DNA of 64,000 bases from CAMDTE01 sp964504345 (GTDB lineage: Bacteria > Bacteroidota > Bacteroidia > Flavobacteriales > Schleiferiaceae). The notes below the pieces were generated by a model. That model made no database searches, was not told the origin of the DNA, and saw only the letters and a program-made list of their open reading frames with translations. Below, piece by piece: positions 8,457 to 16,981 of this stretch. The stretch covers positions 124,001 through 188,000 of the forward strand of contig CAZDDX010000003.1 in assembly GCA_964504345.1 (NCBI GenBank), read 5' to 3'. Made by a program: the position numbers and the translations under genes. Each line of letters begins with the position of its first letter. The stretch's first letter is position 1.

Positions 8457-9074
8457 ATGCAAAAGCCGATGATTTCGATTGGATTGGCACTTTTGGTGCT
8501 TTTGGGAGTGGCCGCTTGGGGCTTTTCAAGCAAGCCCGTTGGGCGATTTGTCGAATCAAAATCAAGTCAATCAGAAATGGAATTGGATACCAATTTGCAG
8601 AGCATCGTTGTTGCTTCCGGATGTTTTTGGGGCACGGAATTTTTCCTTCAAAAACTGGAGGGAGTTAAGACCACTACTGTTGGATATATTGGGGGTCATG
8701 TAGAGAACCCCACGTACGAGCAAGTATGTGGCAAAAAGACCGGTCACTACGAAGCCTGTTTGGTTGAATTTGACCCGAGTCAAGTATCCGTGGAACAGGT
8801 GCTCCGCGTGTTTTTTGAAACGCACGACCCTACTCAAGAAAACGGTCAAGGTCCGGACCTAGGACCTCAGTACCGGAGCGGGATTTTCTATGCCAACGAC
8901 GAGCAGAAGGCAGTGGCTGAGAAGTTGATTGGATTGCTTGAGGCGAAGGGCTACCGCGTAGCAACGGCCCTTCTTCCGCGAACGAAGTTTTATCCAGCAG
9001 AAAATTACCACCAAGACTACTACGACCACAAGGGTTCCGTACCCTACTGCCACGGATACCGTAAACTGTTTTAA
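8457..9074 (+). CDS. msrA: Peptide methionine sulfoxide reductase MsrA, membrane-anchored or exported
   Basis: Reduces the S-epimer of methionine sulfoxide in proteins. The catalytic cysteine is Cys56 in SGCFWGTE. The family segments VGYIGGHVENPTYEQVC, GHYEA and PAENYHQDYY are all present. The protein has 205 residues, about 35 more than a cytoplasmic MsrA. The extra N-terminus holds a hydrophobic stretch (residues 6-23, ISIGLALLVLLGVAAWGF) that should act as a membrane anchor or uncleaved signal, so repair in the cell envelope is likely. It starts three bases after the TonB receptor stop and is followed by the aldo/keto reductase after 11 bases, so the three are probably an operon. Confidence 0.92.
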   Translation: MQKPMISIGLALLVLLGVAAWGFSSKPVGRFVESKSSQSEMELDTNLQSIVVASGCFWGTEFFLQKLEGVKTTTVGYIGGHVENPTYEQVCGKKTGHYEACLVEFDPSQVSVEQVLRVFFETHDPTQENGQGPDLGPQYRSGIFYANDEQKAVAEKLIGLLEAKGYRVATALLPRTKFYPAENYHQDYYDHKGSVPYCHGYRKLF

Positions 9075-9085
9075 TCCAGCGCACC

Positions 9086-10072
9086 ATGGAGTACCGGAAA
9101 TTGGGGAAATCGGGTCTACCCGTAAGCGTACTGGGTTTTGGCACCTGGATTACGTTTGGCAACCAAATTGAACGCAGCACGGCCAAGGACTTGCTGGTGA
9201 CTGCCTACGACGCCGGCATTAATTTCTTCGACAATGCCGAGGTATATGCCCACGGCCGAAGCGAGGAGGTCATGGGCGATTTGTTGAAAGATTTGGGTTG
9301 GGGTCGGGATACCTATTCCGTGACCAGCAAGGCGTTTTTTGGTGCAGGCGGTCAACTTCCCACACAAAAAGGCTTGCATCGCAAGCATTTAGTGGAAGCG
9401 TGCCACGCAGCGCTCGTCCGGCTGAAGGTTGATTATTTGGATGTTTACTATTGCCACCGTCCGGACAAATCCACGCCGATTGAAGAGACGGTCTGGACCA
9501 TACACCAGCTCATCCAACAGGGAAAGATTCTCTACTGGGGAACGTCGGAGTGGAGTGCGGCGGAGATAATGGAAGCGCACCTGTACGCGCGGCAAAACCA
9601 CCTGATTGGTCCGGTGGTGGAACAACCGCAGTACAATTTGCTGCATCGAGACAAAGTGGAGGTTGAATACGCCACCTTGTACGACGGTGTTGGGTTAGGA
9701 TTAACCACGTGGAGTCCGTTGGCCAGTGGAATTCTCACGGGCAAGTACTCTTTGGATCGTGCGGATCAAGCCATGCGCCTTCAGCGCGAAGAGTTGGCTT
9801 GGCTTAAGGAACGCAATGTTGTGGAAGAAAAGCTCCGTACGGCCCAACAATTGGCTGAGTTAGCAGCCGAACTCGGCGCAACGCCGGCGCAATTGGCGAT
9901 TGCTTGGAGTGTTTCCAACCCGCGCGTGAGCTGCACGTTGTTGGGGGCCACTCGGGTGCAGCAACTGGAGGAAAATCTAAAAGCACTGGACTTCATGGAG
10001 CGACTGACCCCGGACGTTCGCGAGCGAATTGAGGGAATCGTTCAAAACAAACCGATTCCGCCTGCATTCTAA
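9086..10072 (+). CDS. Aldo/keto reductase (Kv-beta/YghZ-like)
   Basis: A 328-residue NADPH-dependent oxidoreductase with a TIM-barrel fold. The catalytic tetrad is complete: Asp49 and Tyr54 (FFDNAEVYAHG), Lys82 (VTSKAFF) and His124 (YCHRPD). The late coenzyme-binding segment (SCTLLGATRVQQLEENL) is also present. The sequence most resembles the group containing potassium channel beta subunits and bacterial YghZ-type reductases; the physiological substrate is unknown. It is the last gene of the rightward run and converges on the M61-type peptidase gene with 24 bases between them. Confidence 0.88.
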   Translation: MEYRKLGKSGLPVSVLGFGTWITFGNQIERSTAKDLLVTAYDAGINFFDNAEVYAHGRSEEVMGDLLKDLGWGRDTYSVTSKAFFGAGGQLPTQKGLHRKHLVEACHAALVRLKVDYLDVYYCHRPDKSTPIEETVWTIHQLIQQGKILYWGTSEWSAAEIMEAHLYARQNHLIGPVVEQPQYNLLHRDKVEVEYATLYDGVGLGLTTWSPLASGILTGKYSLDRADQAMRLQREELAWLKERNVVEEKLRTAQQLAELAAELGATPAQLAIAWSVSNPRVSCTLLGATRVQQLEENLKALDFMERLTPDVRERIEGIVQNKPIPPAF

Positions 10073-10096
10073 GGCCACACGGCCAGAGCGCAATGT

Positions 10097-12169
10097 TTAA
10101 GGGCGAGCAGGAACCGTAATGGGCTCGCTGGACATCGACTGAACTAAGGCTCCTTGCGTAAAAGTGGTCCAACGGAACAAAGCGGCGGGGTCTTGCTTCA
10201 ACTCGGGATTCGTACCGTAGCCGTCCAGTGTGCGGAAAAGAAAGCTTTTCTCCTTACGCACGGGAACCGACAATTCGATTAGCTGGCCTGCCCGAATTAC
10301 GTTAAACGTCAATACTTCGCCTGCGGCAGCTTTCCCCAGGGCCTCTATTAATTTCCCAGAATCCACCACGTCGCCCGGTTGCAATCCGGCCCATTCGTCT
10401 TTGCCCACCTTTTTCACGGTACGCAACCCTCCCCGAACACCGGGCTCCAAACGCAAGTCGTTTTCGCGCCGATCTAGGGGAGAAACAGTTTTCCACACCT
10501 CCACTGTGTCCCGGTAGGTGACGCCCAAGGGCGCGAGCATTTGCGCGTACGGCAGGGCCTGGCGCCCTTCGATGTACTGGGTGAAAAAGGCACGCATTTC
10601 CGGATGAGAGGCTGCAGCGAACGCATCGTAGAAGCCGGCTTCGTCGAAGGGCCGGTTGGGGCCGTATTGCGCGTGCAGATCCAATACGACATCGCGGAGG
10701 GAGCGAGCGTCGTTGGTCAGACGTCGGATCTCCGCGTCCAAAAGCCAAGCAAGCACCGCGCCACGGTCGTAAACGTGCCCGTACTGCTCTTTGTAGCCCT
10801 TTTCCAGCACGTTCGTGCTCATCTCGGCAAAGGACATCTTTTCAAATGGAAAACGCTCTCCTGAGCGAATTTTGCCCTCCATCTCCGCCAGAAATTCGTT
10901 CACCGTCACCCGACCGCCCTGAAGTCGGATCAAATGGGAGAAATACTCCGTGACGCCTTCGTACAGCCACAGGTGTTGGGACATACTGGGGTTGGCGTAG
11001 TTGAAATCATGGATGGCGGGCGCGTGCAAGCCCAAAGGGGTCACAATGTGCATGAATTCATGCACCGCAGAGGAGGCCAGCTGACCGTCCAAATTCAAAT
11101 CCGGGAGATCCACGCCAAAATCGCCCAAAAAGTAAAGCGACGACGTGTTGTGCTCCAGCGCACCCAAGCCCTGATCCTTCATGCGCAACAAGGCACGAAG
11201 CAGCGCAAGGGGTTTGATGTTTCCGGCCTGTGCGTCCTGAATGGCTTGTCCTACCTCGGTAAAATCCGCCACCGTGATCAAAAACGTGTAGCGGTCCACG
11301 GGCAGTACCGGCATGAATTGTGCAACCGCTTGCAGGTCCGCCTCCAACAAAGATTTGAAGTGTGCGGCGTGTTTTTTTCCGCGAAAATCAACGCACGCAA
11401 TGGTGACGCGCGTGTTGTTCACCCAAAACCCTGCGGTGTCTGCGGGAGCTACAACGATGGGGTTGTCGATCAAAGCGTGGTAGTTCCGGGCAGACAACGT
11501 GGTCTGCGCTGTGGTAGGGGTCGGCGCCGAGCGCTCTTCCAAGAACGTAGCGCTTGCCTGAGCGGGTGCCAAAGCCGCGGCTTCCACCAGTCGGTCGGAG
11601 GCATACGAGCTCCGGGGAAGGGAAGTACTGGTCCACCAGTTCGACGGATGCAGCAATTCCACCACTGCAGAATCAGTCACCCGGCCGTTCGCAAAGCCAA
11701 AAACCGCCCCACCATTAATAACCGCACCCACCTGAGGATTGAAATAGGCGCTGGCCGGCTCAAAAATCTTGTTTTTTCGAACCGATTCCTCCATGATGCT
11801 CAGTACTCGGTACTGAACACGTACCGCAACACCTTTAATTTTCCACGTGTTCCTTCCCTCACGAGCGAAACGCAGCTGCTTGCCGTTGGCGTCGTAGGCC
11901 GCGAAATCCTCAATAAACCGACCGTAGTCCAACGTGGCGTAGGTGCCGAGAACCGTCGTGGGAAATTGGTACAGGCTCGATTTCTGCCCCTTTTCTCCAA
12001 CCAAACCAGCCTTGCCAACTTCATTCCACTCGTGCTGCACCAGCACCGAATGATCGTTCGGTAAAACGGTTACGATGTAGCGATCTTGTGCGAATAATCC
12101 GACGGAAACAACCGTCGCCAATGCTGCAAAGCACCATCGGAATGAAGAAAAGGAAATAACGTGTTTCAT
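10097..12169 (-). CDS. Secreted M61-family-like metallopeptidase with PDZ domain
   Basis: A 690-residue zinc peptidase. An N-terminal signal peptide ends near GLFAQ. The zinc site is HEFMH at 370-374, with the third ligand Glu404 in LWLYEGVTEYFS; the WLYEGxTEY pattern is characteristic of M61 (glycyl aminopeptidase) and the wider gluzincin group. A C-terminal PDZ-like domain (GVRGGLRTVKKVG, AGLQPGDVVDSG) is also as in M61. It should act in the periplasm or outside the cell. The ATG at 12169 is preferred over an in-frame TTG at 12178, because that TTG falls within a CACTTTTG promoter-like box. The substrate is unknown. Confidence 0.82.
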   Translation of the reverse strand: MKHVISFSSFRWCFAALATVVSVGLFAQDRYIVTVLPNDHSVLVQHEWNEVGKAGLVGEKGQKSSLYQFPTTVLGTYATLDYGRFIEDFAAYDANGKQLRFAREGRNTWKIKGVAVRVQYRVLSIMEESVRKNKIFEPASAYFNPQVGAVINGGAVFGFANGRVTDSAVVELLHPSNWWTSTSLPRSSYASDRLVEAAALAPAQASATFLEERSAPTPTTAQTTLSARNYHALIDNPIVVAPADTAGFWVNNTRVTIACVDFRGKKHAAHFKSLLEADLQAVAQFMPVLPVDRYTFLITVADFTEVGQAIQDAQAGNIKPLALLRALLRMKDQGLGALEHNTSSLYFLGDFGVDLPDLNLDGQLASSAVHEFMHIVTPLGLHAPAIHDFNYANPSMSQHLWLYEGVTEYFSHLIRLQGGRVTVNEFLAEMEGKIRSGERFPFEKMSFAEMSTNVLEKGYKEQYGHVYDRGAVLAWLLDAEIRRLTNDARSLRDVVLDLHAQYGPNRPFDEAGFYDAFAAASHPEMRAFFTQYIEGRQALPYAQMLAPLGVTYRDTVEVWKTVSPLDRRENDLRLEPGVRGGLRTVKKVGKDEWAGLQPGDVVDSGKLIEALGKAAAGEVLTFNVIRAGQLIELSVPVRKEKSFLFRTLDGYGTNPELKQDPAALFRWTTFTQGALVQSMSSEPITVPARP

Positions 12170-12175
12170 GCGGTG

Positions 12176-12183
12176 CAAAAGTG
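12176..12183 (-). promoter_or_regulatory. -7-like box (CACTTTTG) for the M61-type peptidase
   Basis: One mismatch to TAnnTTTG (C for the first T), six bases before the ATG at 12169. Confidence 0.4.
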
Positions 12184-12247
12184 CGCTAAGAATCGATTAA
12201 AAACGTACGGTTGAGGTACGCTCTACCGCATTGGATGCAAAAATGGT

Positions 12248-13867
12248 TCAATTAGTTGCACGAGCGCCTTCGGGAAACTGCGTAAGCCCCTCTGCGGTCA
12301 TCGTCCAAACCGTCCCCACCATGTCGTGGTCGTACGTATTTTCCAAATTGGGTACGTCGTCCAGCAGATCCATGGTCGACGGATCCAGGAACAGGCGGTG
12401 CCCTACGGGCAAGTGCAATGTAATCCACACGTGTTGACCTCGGAATTTGTCTGCCCGAGCAATGGCGACCATGGCGTCCAAATCCAGCGTTCCGTTGGGC
12501 CGAATTTCCAAGCCGTACTCAATTCGTTGTGCCCGCTCGCGCGCACTTCGTCCGCTCGCTCCACTCGCTATTCGTTCTACCACCACGTATGCTCGCTCGC
12601 TGGGCTCCGCGGCCACCGTAAAGTCCACCAAATTCGTGAACAGTCGGTCCTTCGTGAAAATCCACTCCCCGTCGGATTCTTCGTTGTCGAAGCGGTAGCG
12701 CGCTTCCGGCTCCGCTACAGGCGTAAAGTGGGCCACTACGTTCCATTGGTTGATGCCGGAGGGAAGGGCCTCTTGCACCGTAACCACAGACTCCTCTTCA
12801 AATTCGTGAGCCGTACGGACGCCCCAAAACGAGGCCACCACAACAGCAACTACACTGATTCCGGTCGCTGCCCAACTGGCGGCGCGCAGCCCGGTGTGGC
12901 GCCACGGTAGGTTGAATAAAATTCGCGCGCCCACAGTGAAAAGTCCCACCACCGGACCCAACAACAGCATGCCGGTCAATACCATGATGTACGCGCTGCT
13001 AAGGCCTTCCGGAGCAAACAACTCCAAAAACGAATCCAGTTGCTCCGGCTCAATAACGACATCGTTTACCGTGATGCCGCGGCCAAAAAGCCCCACCGTT
13101 AGGCCGATGCCCACGGCGATGCTCAGACCAATGAACAGACCGCCGATAAACTTGGCGATAAACTTGAGGATGTAGACCAAAACCTGCCCCGTACTTTGAA
13201 CGACTTCATTGGCCACACGGGCACCCTGTGATTTGCCCATCTTTTCGCCGCGGGCAAACCGGTCCACCCGATCGGCCACCCCGTTGAGCTCATCCTCAAC
13301 CGTTTTTTGGATGTTTTTCCAGTTCACTTTTTCGCCGCGCATGCGAAGTCGGTCCGCAGTAGTCCGCGCCGGCGGCACCACTACCCATAGGATCAGGTAC
13401 AACCAAACGCCCAGTCCGCCCAAGATGATGGACACAGCCCACAAAAGCCGAACCACCACGGGGTCTACGTCAAAGTAGGCAGCCAAACCGCTGGCAACGC
13501 CGCCCACCACGCGGTCGTCCGCATCGCGGAACAAGCGTTTCTTGCTGGACTCCTCAGCGCCCGACGGCTGCCAATCTCCGGAAATGCGCTCGCCTTCTGC
13601 GTTCTCACCGGCAAAGTCCTCCGGCGCGCCCATGGTGGCCACCACGGCGTCCACTTCCGCGAGGTTGATCACCTGTTTCCCGGTGTTCAAATTTGCCGTG
13701 AACAACTCCGCAATCCGCCCCTCAATGTCCGCTAGAATTTCTTCTTTTCCAGGCGTTTGCCCTAGCTGAGCCTCCAAGGCGCGCAGGTAGGTGTTCAGGC
13801 GTTGGTACGCATCTTCGTCCAGTGCAAATCGCATTCCGGCAAGATTGATATCGATGGTCTTTTTCAT
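12248..13867 (-). CDS. PspC-domain membrane protein
   Basis: A 539-residue membrane protein. Residues 1-90 form a soluble N-terminus typical of Bacteroidetes PspC proteins (MKKTIDINLAGMRF, DIEGRIAELF). The PspC segment follows at about 107-165 (RDADDRVVGGVASGLAAYF, then a hydrophobic helix ending LYLILWVVVPP). Further transmembrane segments follow, and the C-terminal about 170 residues resemble the putative adhesin-like/beta-helical tail seen in this family. PspC proteins are linked to phage-shock/envelope-stress sensing; the role here is inferred from family only. It lies 12 bases downstream of a PadR regulator on the same strand, a common pairing. Confidence 0.8.
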   Translation of the reverse strand: MKKTIDINLAGMRFALDEDAYQRLNTYLRALEAQLGQTPGKEEILADIEGRIAELFTANLNTGKQVINLAEVDAVVATMGAPEDFAGENAEGERISGDWQPSGAEESSKKRLFRDADDRVVGGVASGLAAYFDVDPVVVRLLWAVSIILGGLGVWLYLILWVVVPPARTTADRLRMRGEKVNWKNIQKTVEDELNGVADRVDRFARGEKMGKSQGARVANEVVQSTGQVLVYILKFIAKFIGGLFIGLSIAVGIGLTVGLFGRGITVNDVVIEPEQLDSFLELFAPEGLSSAYIMVLTGMLLLGPVVGLFTVGARILFNLPWRHTGLRAASWAATGISVVAVVVASFWGVRTAHEFEEESVVTVQEALPSGINQWNVVAHFTPVAEPEARYRFDNEESDGEWIFTKDRLFTNLVDFTVAAEPSERAYVVVERIASGASGRSARERAQRIEYGLEIRPNGTLDLDAMVAIARADKFRGQHVWITLHLPVGHRLFLDPSTMDLLDDVPNLENTYDHDMVGTVWTMTAEGLTQFPEGARATN

Positions 13868-13879
13868 GATTCGGTCGAA

Positions 13880-14197
13880 TTAAAGGGTGTCTACGGCTTG
13901 GGTAAATGCCGTCCATTCGCGCTCCAACTGGGCGAGAAACGCATCGCCGGCCGGGGTGATTTGGTAGTACTTCCGGGGAGGGCCCGACTTGCTTTCCTCC
14001 CAACGGTACGACAACCACCCGGCATTCTTCATGCGGGTGAGTAGGGGGTATAGGGTTCCTTCCACCACCAACAGCTCGGCCGATTTCAATCGATCGGAGA
14101 TGTCGGAGGTATAGACCTCGCTTGAGCGAACAATGCGCAGCACGCAAAGCTCCAAGACCCCTTTGCGCATTTGCGCTTTGGCATTTTCCTCGTTCAT
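13880..14197 (-). CDS. PadR-family transcriptional regulator
   Basis: A 105-residue winged-helix repressor. The PadR core is clear: KGVLELCVLRIVRSSEVYTS (first helices), EGTLYPLLTRMKNAGWLSY (recognition helix and wing) and GPPRKYYQITPAG (family signature). It should control its own operon with the downstream PspC gene, starting from the promoter at 14205-14212. Short PadR proteins of this kind have a minimal C-terminal dimerisation helix, as here. Confidence 0.9.
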   Translation of the reverse strand: MNEENAKAQMRKGVLELCVLRIVRSSEVYTSDISDRLKSAELLVVEGTLYPLLTRMKNAGWLSYRWEESKSGPPRKYYQITPAGDAFLAQLEREWTAFTQAVDTL

Positions 14198-14204
14198 GGT
14201 GGTG

Positions 14205-14212
14205 CAAAGTTA
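14205..14212 (-). promoter_or_regulatory. -7 box (TAACTTTG) for padR-pspC
   Basis: A perfect TAnnTTTG match, seven bases before the PadR ATG. A TTTG at 14237-14234 lies 21 bases upstream, close to the expected -33 distance. Confidence 0.6.
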
Positions 14213-14356
14213 TAAACAAAAAAAGGTATTATGCAAAACAAAGTACTGTCAAACCAAATAGTAACCACCCCGCCAAACGCATAAATCACTCGCAACGCCA
14301 GGTGCAGCGTACCTTAGTGCGTCTCCCAGCCATCGCGAAAAACCCTCAAAATATTA

Positions 14357-15340
14357 ATGATGACCTCCCGCTTGAACCCCAAATCTTCCCCACACGCCGC
14401 AGCAAAATGCACGGTTTGGTTGGGTTCAGCCGCACTGGCCGTCTTGTTTTCCGCCTGCAAAACCCAGGAACCCGACGCACCCTTTGCAGCAACGTACTCC
14501 GTTTCGGCGGCCCCTTCTGCAAACGGTTGGGAATCGATTCCGGACTCCAGCACTGGGCCATTAGCGCTTGACGAAGTCTCTGGCGGCGTGCCCGCGCGCG
14601 ATTTTCCTGGCTGTTTTTGGGCTTTGGAAGACGGGGGGAATCCCGCCGCACTATACCTCGTGGACTTTGCCACGGGTGCGGTACGCGCCGCACTGAACTT
14701 GCCCGGAGCCACCAACACGGACTGGGAAGACCTAGCGTCCGACGGCACCTTTTTGTACCTCGCAGACATCGGAGACAACCAAGCAGAGCGCGGATCCGTG
14801 CGCATCTATCGCCTGCCGGAACCCACCTCAGCACAACTCAGCTTTACCCCCGGAGACACCCTAGATTGGACCCCGTCAGAACTTCAAATGCGCCGTTTTG
14901 TTTACCCCGACGGTCCTCGAGATGCAGAAGCGTTGGTCTCCGTGCCTTTTTCCGACGACGTACTCGTCATCACCAAACGGGATCCTGAGGCGCGCGTCTA
15001 CTCGTATTCCCGTTCTTCCGCCGCCACTGAAGAAGAAACGTTGCTGTTTCGAGGAATCTTACCGCATTTCTACAGCACGGGAGCTGCCTCCTGGACGTCA
15101 GCCGATCAGGACAGCGCTTGGTTGGCGCTGCGAACGTACACCGGGGCCAGCGTTTGGACCCTGAAACCCGGTAAAGATTGGACAAAATCGGTACTGAAAA
15201 CCCCGCGAGCCCTTCCATACCCGCGCAGGGAACCACAGGGAGAGACGGTGTTTTTCTGGCCCAACGGCGATTGGACCCCTTTAAGTGAAAAGGTGCAAGG
15301 AATCAGTACTCCTCCCTATCGATTCAAGCGAAAATCTTAA
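14357..15340 (+). CDS. Lipoprotein, probable beta-propeller of unknown function
   Basis: A 327-residue protein with a lipobox (AVLFSAC, lipidated Cys near residue 34) after a hydrophobic segment, so it is an outer-membrane or periplasmic lipoprotein. The body has repeated strand patterns: WALEDGGNPAALYLVD, NTDWEDLASDGTFLYLADIG, IYRLPEP, DAEALVSVPF and DVLVITKRDP. They suggest a beta-propeller. The 'DWEDLA...YLADIGDN...YPDG..DAEAL' signature recurs in uncharacterised bacterial propeller proteins sometimes called phytase- or esterase-like. No catalytic site can be named. Two adjacent ATG codons (14357 and 14360) are possible starts. It converges on the HAAO gene with eight bases between stops. 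Confidence 0.65.
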   Translation: MMTSRLNPKSSPHAAAKCTVWLGSAALAVLFSACKTQEPDAPFAATYSVSAAPSANGWESIPDSSTGPLALDEVSGGVPARDFPGCFWALEDGGNPAALYLVDFATGAVRAALNLPGATNTDWEDLASDGTFLYLADIGDNQAERGSVRIYRLPEPTSAQLSFTPGDTLDWTPSELQMRRFVYPDGPRDAEALVSVPFSDDVLVITKRDPEARVYSYSRSSAATEEETLLFRGILPHFYSTGAASWTSADQDSAWLALRTYTGASVWTLKPGKDWTKSVLKTPRALPYPRREPQGETVFFWPNGDWTPLSEKVQGISTPPYRFKRKS

Positions 15341-15348
15341 AAAAGGGG

Positions 15349-15876
15349 CTAAACAAAACGGGGGTCGGACTCCATGACGTGCCCGCATTCGCCACACGTA
15401 CGCAGGGATTCGGAGCCGTAAAACTCCCTGAAGTGGGGGAGAAAATCCTGTTCAATATTGTTCAACTCAAAGTACGCAGCGTGCAGGGAGTGGTTGCAAG
15501 ACTCGCAAAACCACAATAGGCCGTCGGTAAAACCGCGTCCTGCCCGCTTGCGCTCCAACACCAAACCAACGCTTCCGGCTTCGCGAACCGGGCTGTGCGG
15601 TGTTTTGGCCGGACACAAAAACATGTCCCCAGGCCCCAGGCGCACTTCGCGCGGCTTCCCGTCCTCCTGAATGCGCACCGTAATGTGTCCCTCCAGCTGG
15701 AAAAACCACTCCTCCGTTTCGTTGTAGTGGTAGTCTTTGCGGGCATTGGGACCCGCAACCACCATGACAATGTAGTCGTCGCTTTCGTGGTACAAATTTT
15801 TGTTGCCCACGGGGGGAACCAATTCGTGCCGGTGCTCTTCCAGCCACTTGTTGAAGTTGAATGCGTCGCGAATCAT
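15349..15876 (-). CDS. nbaC: 3-hydroxyanthranilate 3,4-dioxygenase
   Basis: Opens the ring of 3-hydroxyanthranilate with O2 to give 2-amino-3-carboxymuconate semialdehyde (kynurenine pathway). The 175-residue cupin has the Fe(II) ligands His50, Glu56 (KDYHYNETEEWF) and His94 (TPHSP). It also has the second, rubredoxin-like iron site of bacterial enzymes: Cys124/Cys127 (FCESC) and Cys161/Cys164 (TCGEC). The start at 15876 (MIRDAFNFNKW) matches the family length. A longer in-frame extension is rejected because it lacks family similarity and a promoter-like TACCTTTC lies in between. It follows the ACMSD gene, which makes the next enzyme, after 65 bases on the same strand. The symbol follows the bacterial usage; haaO is also used. 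Confidence 0.93.
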   Translation of the reverse strand: MIRDAFNFNKWLEEHRHELVPPVGNKNLYHESDDYIVMVVAGPNARKDYHYNETEEWFFQLEGHITVRIQEDGKPREVRLGPGDMFLCPAKTPHSPVREAGSVGLVLERKRAGRGFTDGLLWFCESCNHSLHAAYFELNNIEQDFLPHFREFYGSESLRTCGECGHVMESDPRFV

Positions 15877-15880
15877 GTTA

Positions 15881-15888
15881 GAAAGGTA
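15881..15888 (-). promoter_or_regulatory. -7-like box (TACCTTTC) before the dioxygenase gene
   Basis: One mismatch to TAnnTTTG at the last base, four bases before the ATG at 15876. It may give the dioxygenase its own short-leader transcript in addition to readthrough from the ACMSD gene. Confidence 0.4.
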
Positions 15889-15941
15889 AGAAAGAAACCA
15901 ACTGCAGCGCGCCCATGTACATCCACACGCTTTTGTTCCGC

Positions 15942-16937
15942 TCAAATAACGGAAAGCCCCAACCACTCCAACGCCGCACCGCTTTGCACCAAAGACTTGG
16001 TGGAAGCGTCCCAATTCATGGACTCCACCAGGGCGCCCGGATGGTGTTCGCCCAAGGGGAAGGGGTAGTCGGAACCCACTGCCACGCGGTTCGCGCCAAA
16101 TAAATCCACCAAATACTGCAGCATGCGGGGATCGTGCACCAGAGAATCCACCCAGAATTTACCCACGTAGTCTCGGGGTGAAACGTTGTTGTCAATAGCC
16201 ACTAAATCCGGTCGCACGTCAAAGCCGTGCTGGATTCGCCCCAAGGTGAAGGGAAAGGAGCCGCCGCCGTGCGCAATGGCCACCCGCAACTGGGGCAAAC
16301 GCTCCAAGACGCCGCCAAAAATCAACGAACACAGGGCCAAAGAGCTTTCTGCGGGCATGCCCACCAGCCACGGAAGCCAGTATTTGCTCATCTTCTCCTT
16401 GGCCATCATGTCCCAAGGATGCACAAAAACGCTCAAATTCAACCGCGCACACGCCTCAAAAAACGGAAATAGCTCCGGCGCGTCTAAGTTCCAATCGTTG
16501 ACGTGGGAACCGATTTCCACGCCCACCAAGCCCAACGACGCAAATCGCTCCAATTCCTCAATGGCCAGTTGCGGATCTTGCAGCGGAACCGTGCCCAGCC
16601 CGTAGAATCGATCCGGGTACCGCGCCACCACTTCCGCCATGTGGTCGTTCAAAAAACGCGCAATTTGCAGGTTGTCTTGGGCCTTAGCCCAGTAGTAAAA
16701 GAGCACCGGAACGGTCGACAGCACCTGACGATGCACGCCGTGTACCGCGCATTCGCGCAGTCGGACCTCAGGATCCCAGCAATTGTCTTGAACCTCTCGG
16801 AAGAAGCGATCGTCCACCATCATCCGGGCACAACCGGGGCAATGGTGATCCAGGGAAACAAATCCGCCGTAGCCAAATCGCTGGGCCCAAGCCGGGAATC
16901 GCTCGGGCAAAATATGGGTGTGAATATCAATGAGCAC
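15942..16937 (-). CDS. nbaD: 2-amino-3-carboxymuconate-6-semialdehyde decarboxylase (ACMSD)
   Basis: An amidohydrolase-superfamily zinc decarboxylase. It takes the product of 3-hydroxyanthranilate dioxygenase away from quinolinate/NAD synthesis and toward catabolism. The protein has 331 residues. The metal-binding opening is DIHTHILPERFP (His6, His8). Later ligands are in VFVHPWDMM and IAHGGGSFPF, and the catalytic-site Asp in VGSDYPFPLGE; all are typical of ACMSD. The start codon is GTG at 16937 (MLIDIHTHI), six bases after a -7-like box. It is divergent from purF and upstream of the dioxygenase gene. Confidence 0.92.
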   Translation of the reverse strand: MLIDIHTHILPERFPAWAQRFGYGGFVSLDHHCPGCARMMVDDRFFREVQDNCWDPEVRLRECAVHGVHRQVLSTVPVLFYYWAKAQDNLQIARFLNDHMAEVVARYPDRFYGLGTVPLQDPQLAIEELERFASLGLVGVEIGSHVNDWNLDAPELFPFFEACARLNLSVFVHPWDMMAKEKMSKYWLPWLVGMPAESSLALCSLIFGGVLERLPQLRVAIAHGGGSFPFTLGRIQHGFDVRPDLVAIDNNVSPRDYVGKFWVDSLVHDPRMLQYLVDLFGANRVAVGSDYPFPLGEHHPGALVESMNWDASTKSLVQSGAALEWLGLSVI

Positions 16938-16943
16938 GCCACA

Positions 16944-16961
16944 CGAAGATACGTATCTTTG
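16944..16961. promoter_or_regulatory. Back-to-back -7 boxes for ACMSD (minus) and purF (plus)
   Basis: On the plus strand TATCTTTG (16954-16961) is a perfect TAnnTTTG box 20 bases before the purF ATG. On the minus strand TATCTTCG (16951-16944) is a one-mismatch box six bases before the ACMSD GTG. They are mirror copies separated only by CG, forming a near-perfect palindrome AAGATACGTATCTT. Each promoter's -7 box therefore lies within the upstream promoter DNA of the other, so the two probably exclude each other. Confidence 0.6.
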
Positions 16962-16981
16962 CCTCTTAGCAGCATCTCCCT

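Noticed and set aside
15877..16014. Upstream extension of the 3-hydroxyanthranilate dioxygenase by 46 residues
   Set aside because: It would overlap the ACMSD gene in another frame and cross a promoter-like box; the family starts at MIRDAFNFNKW.
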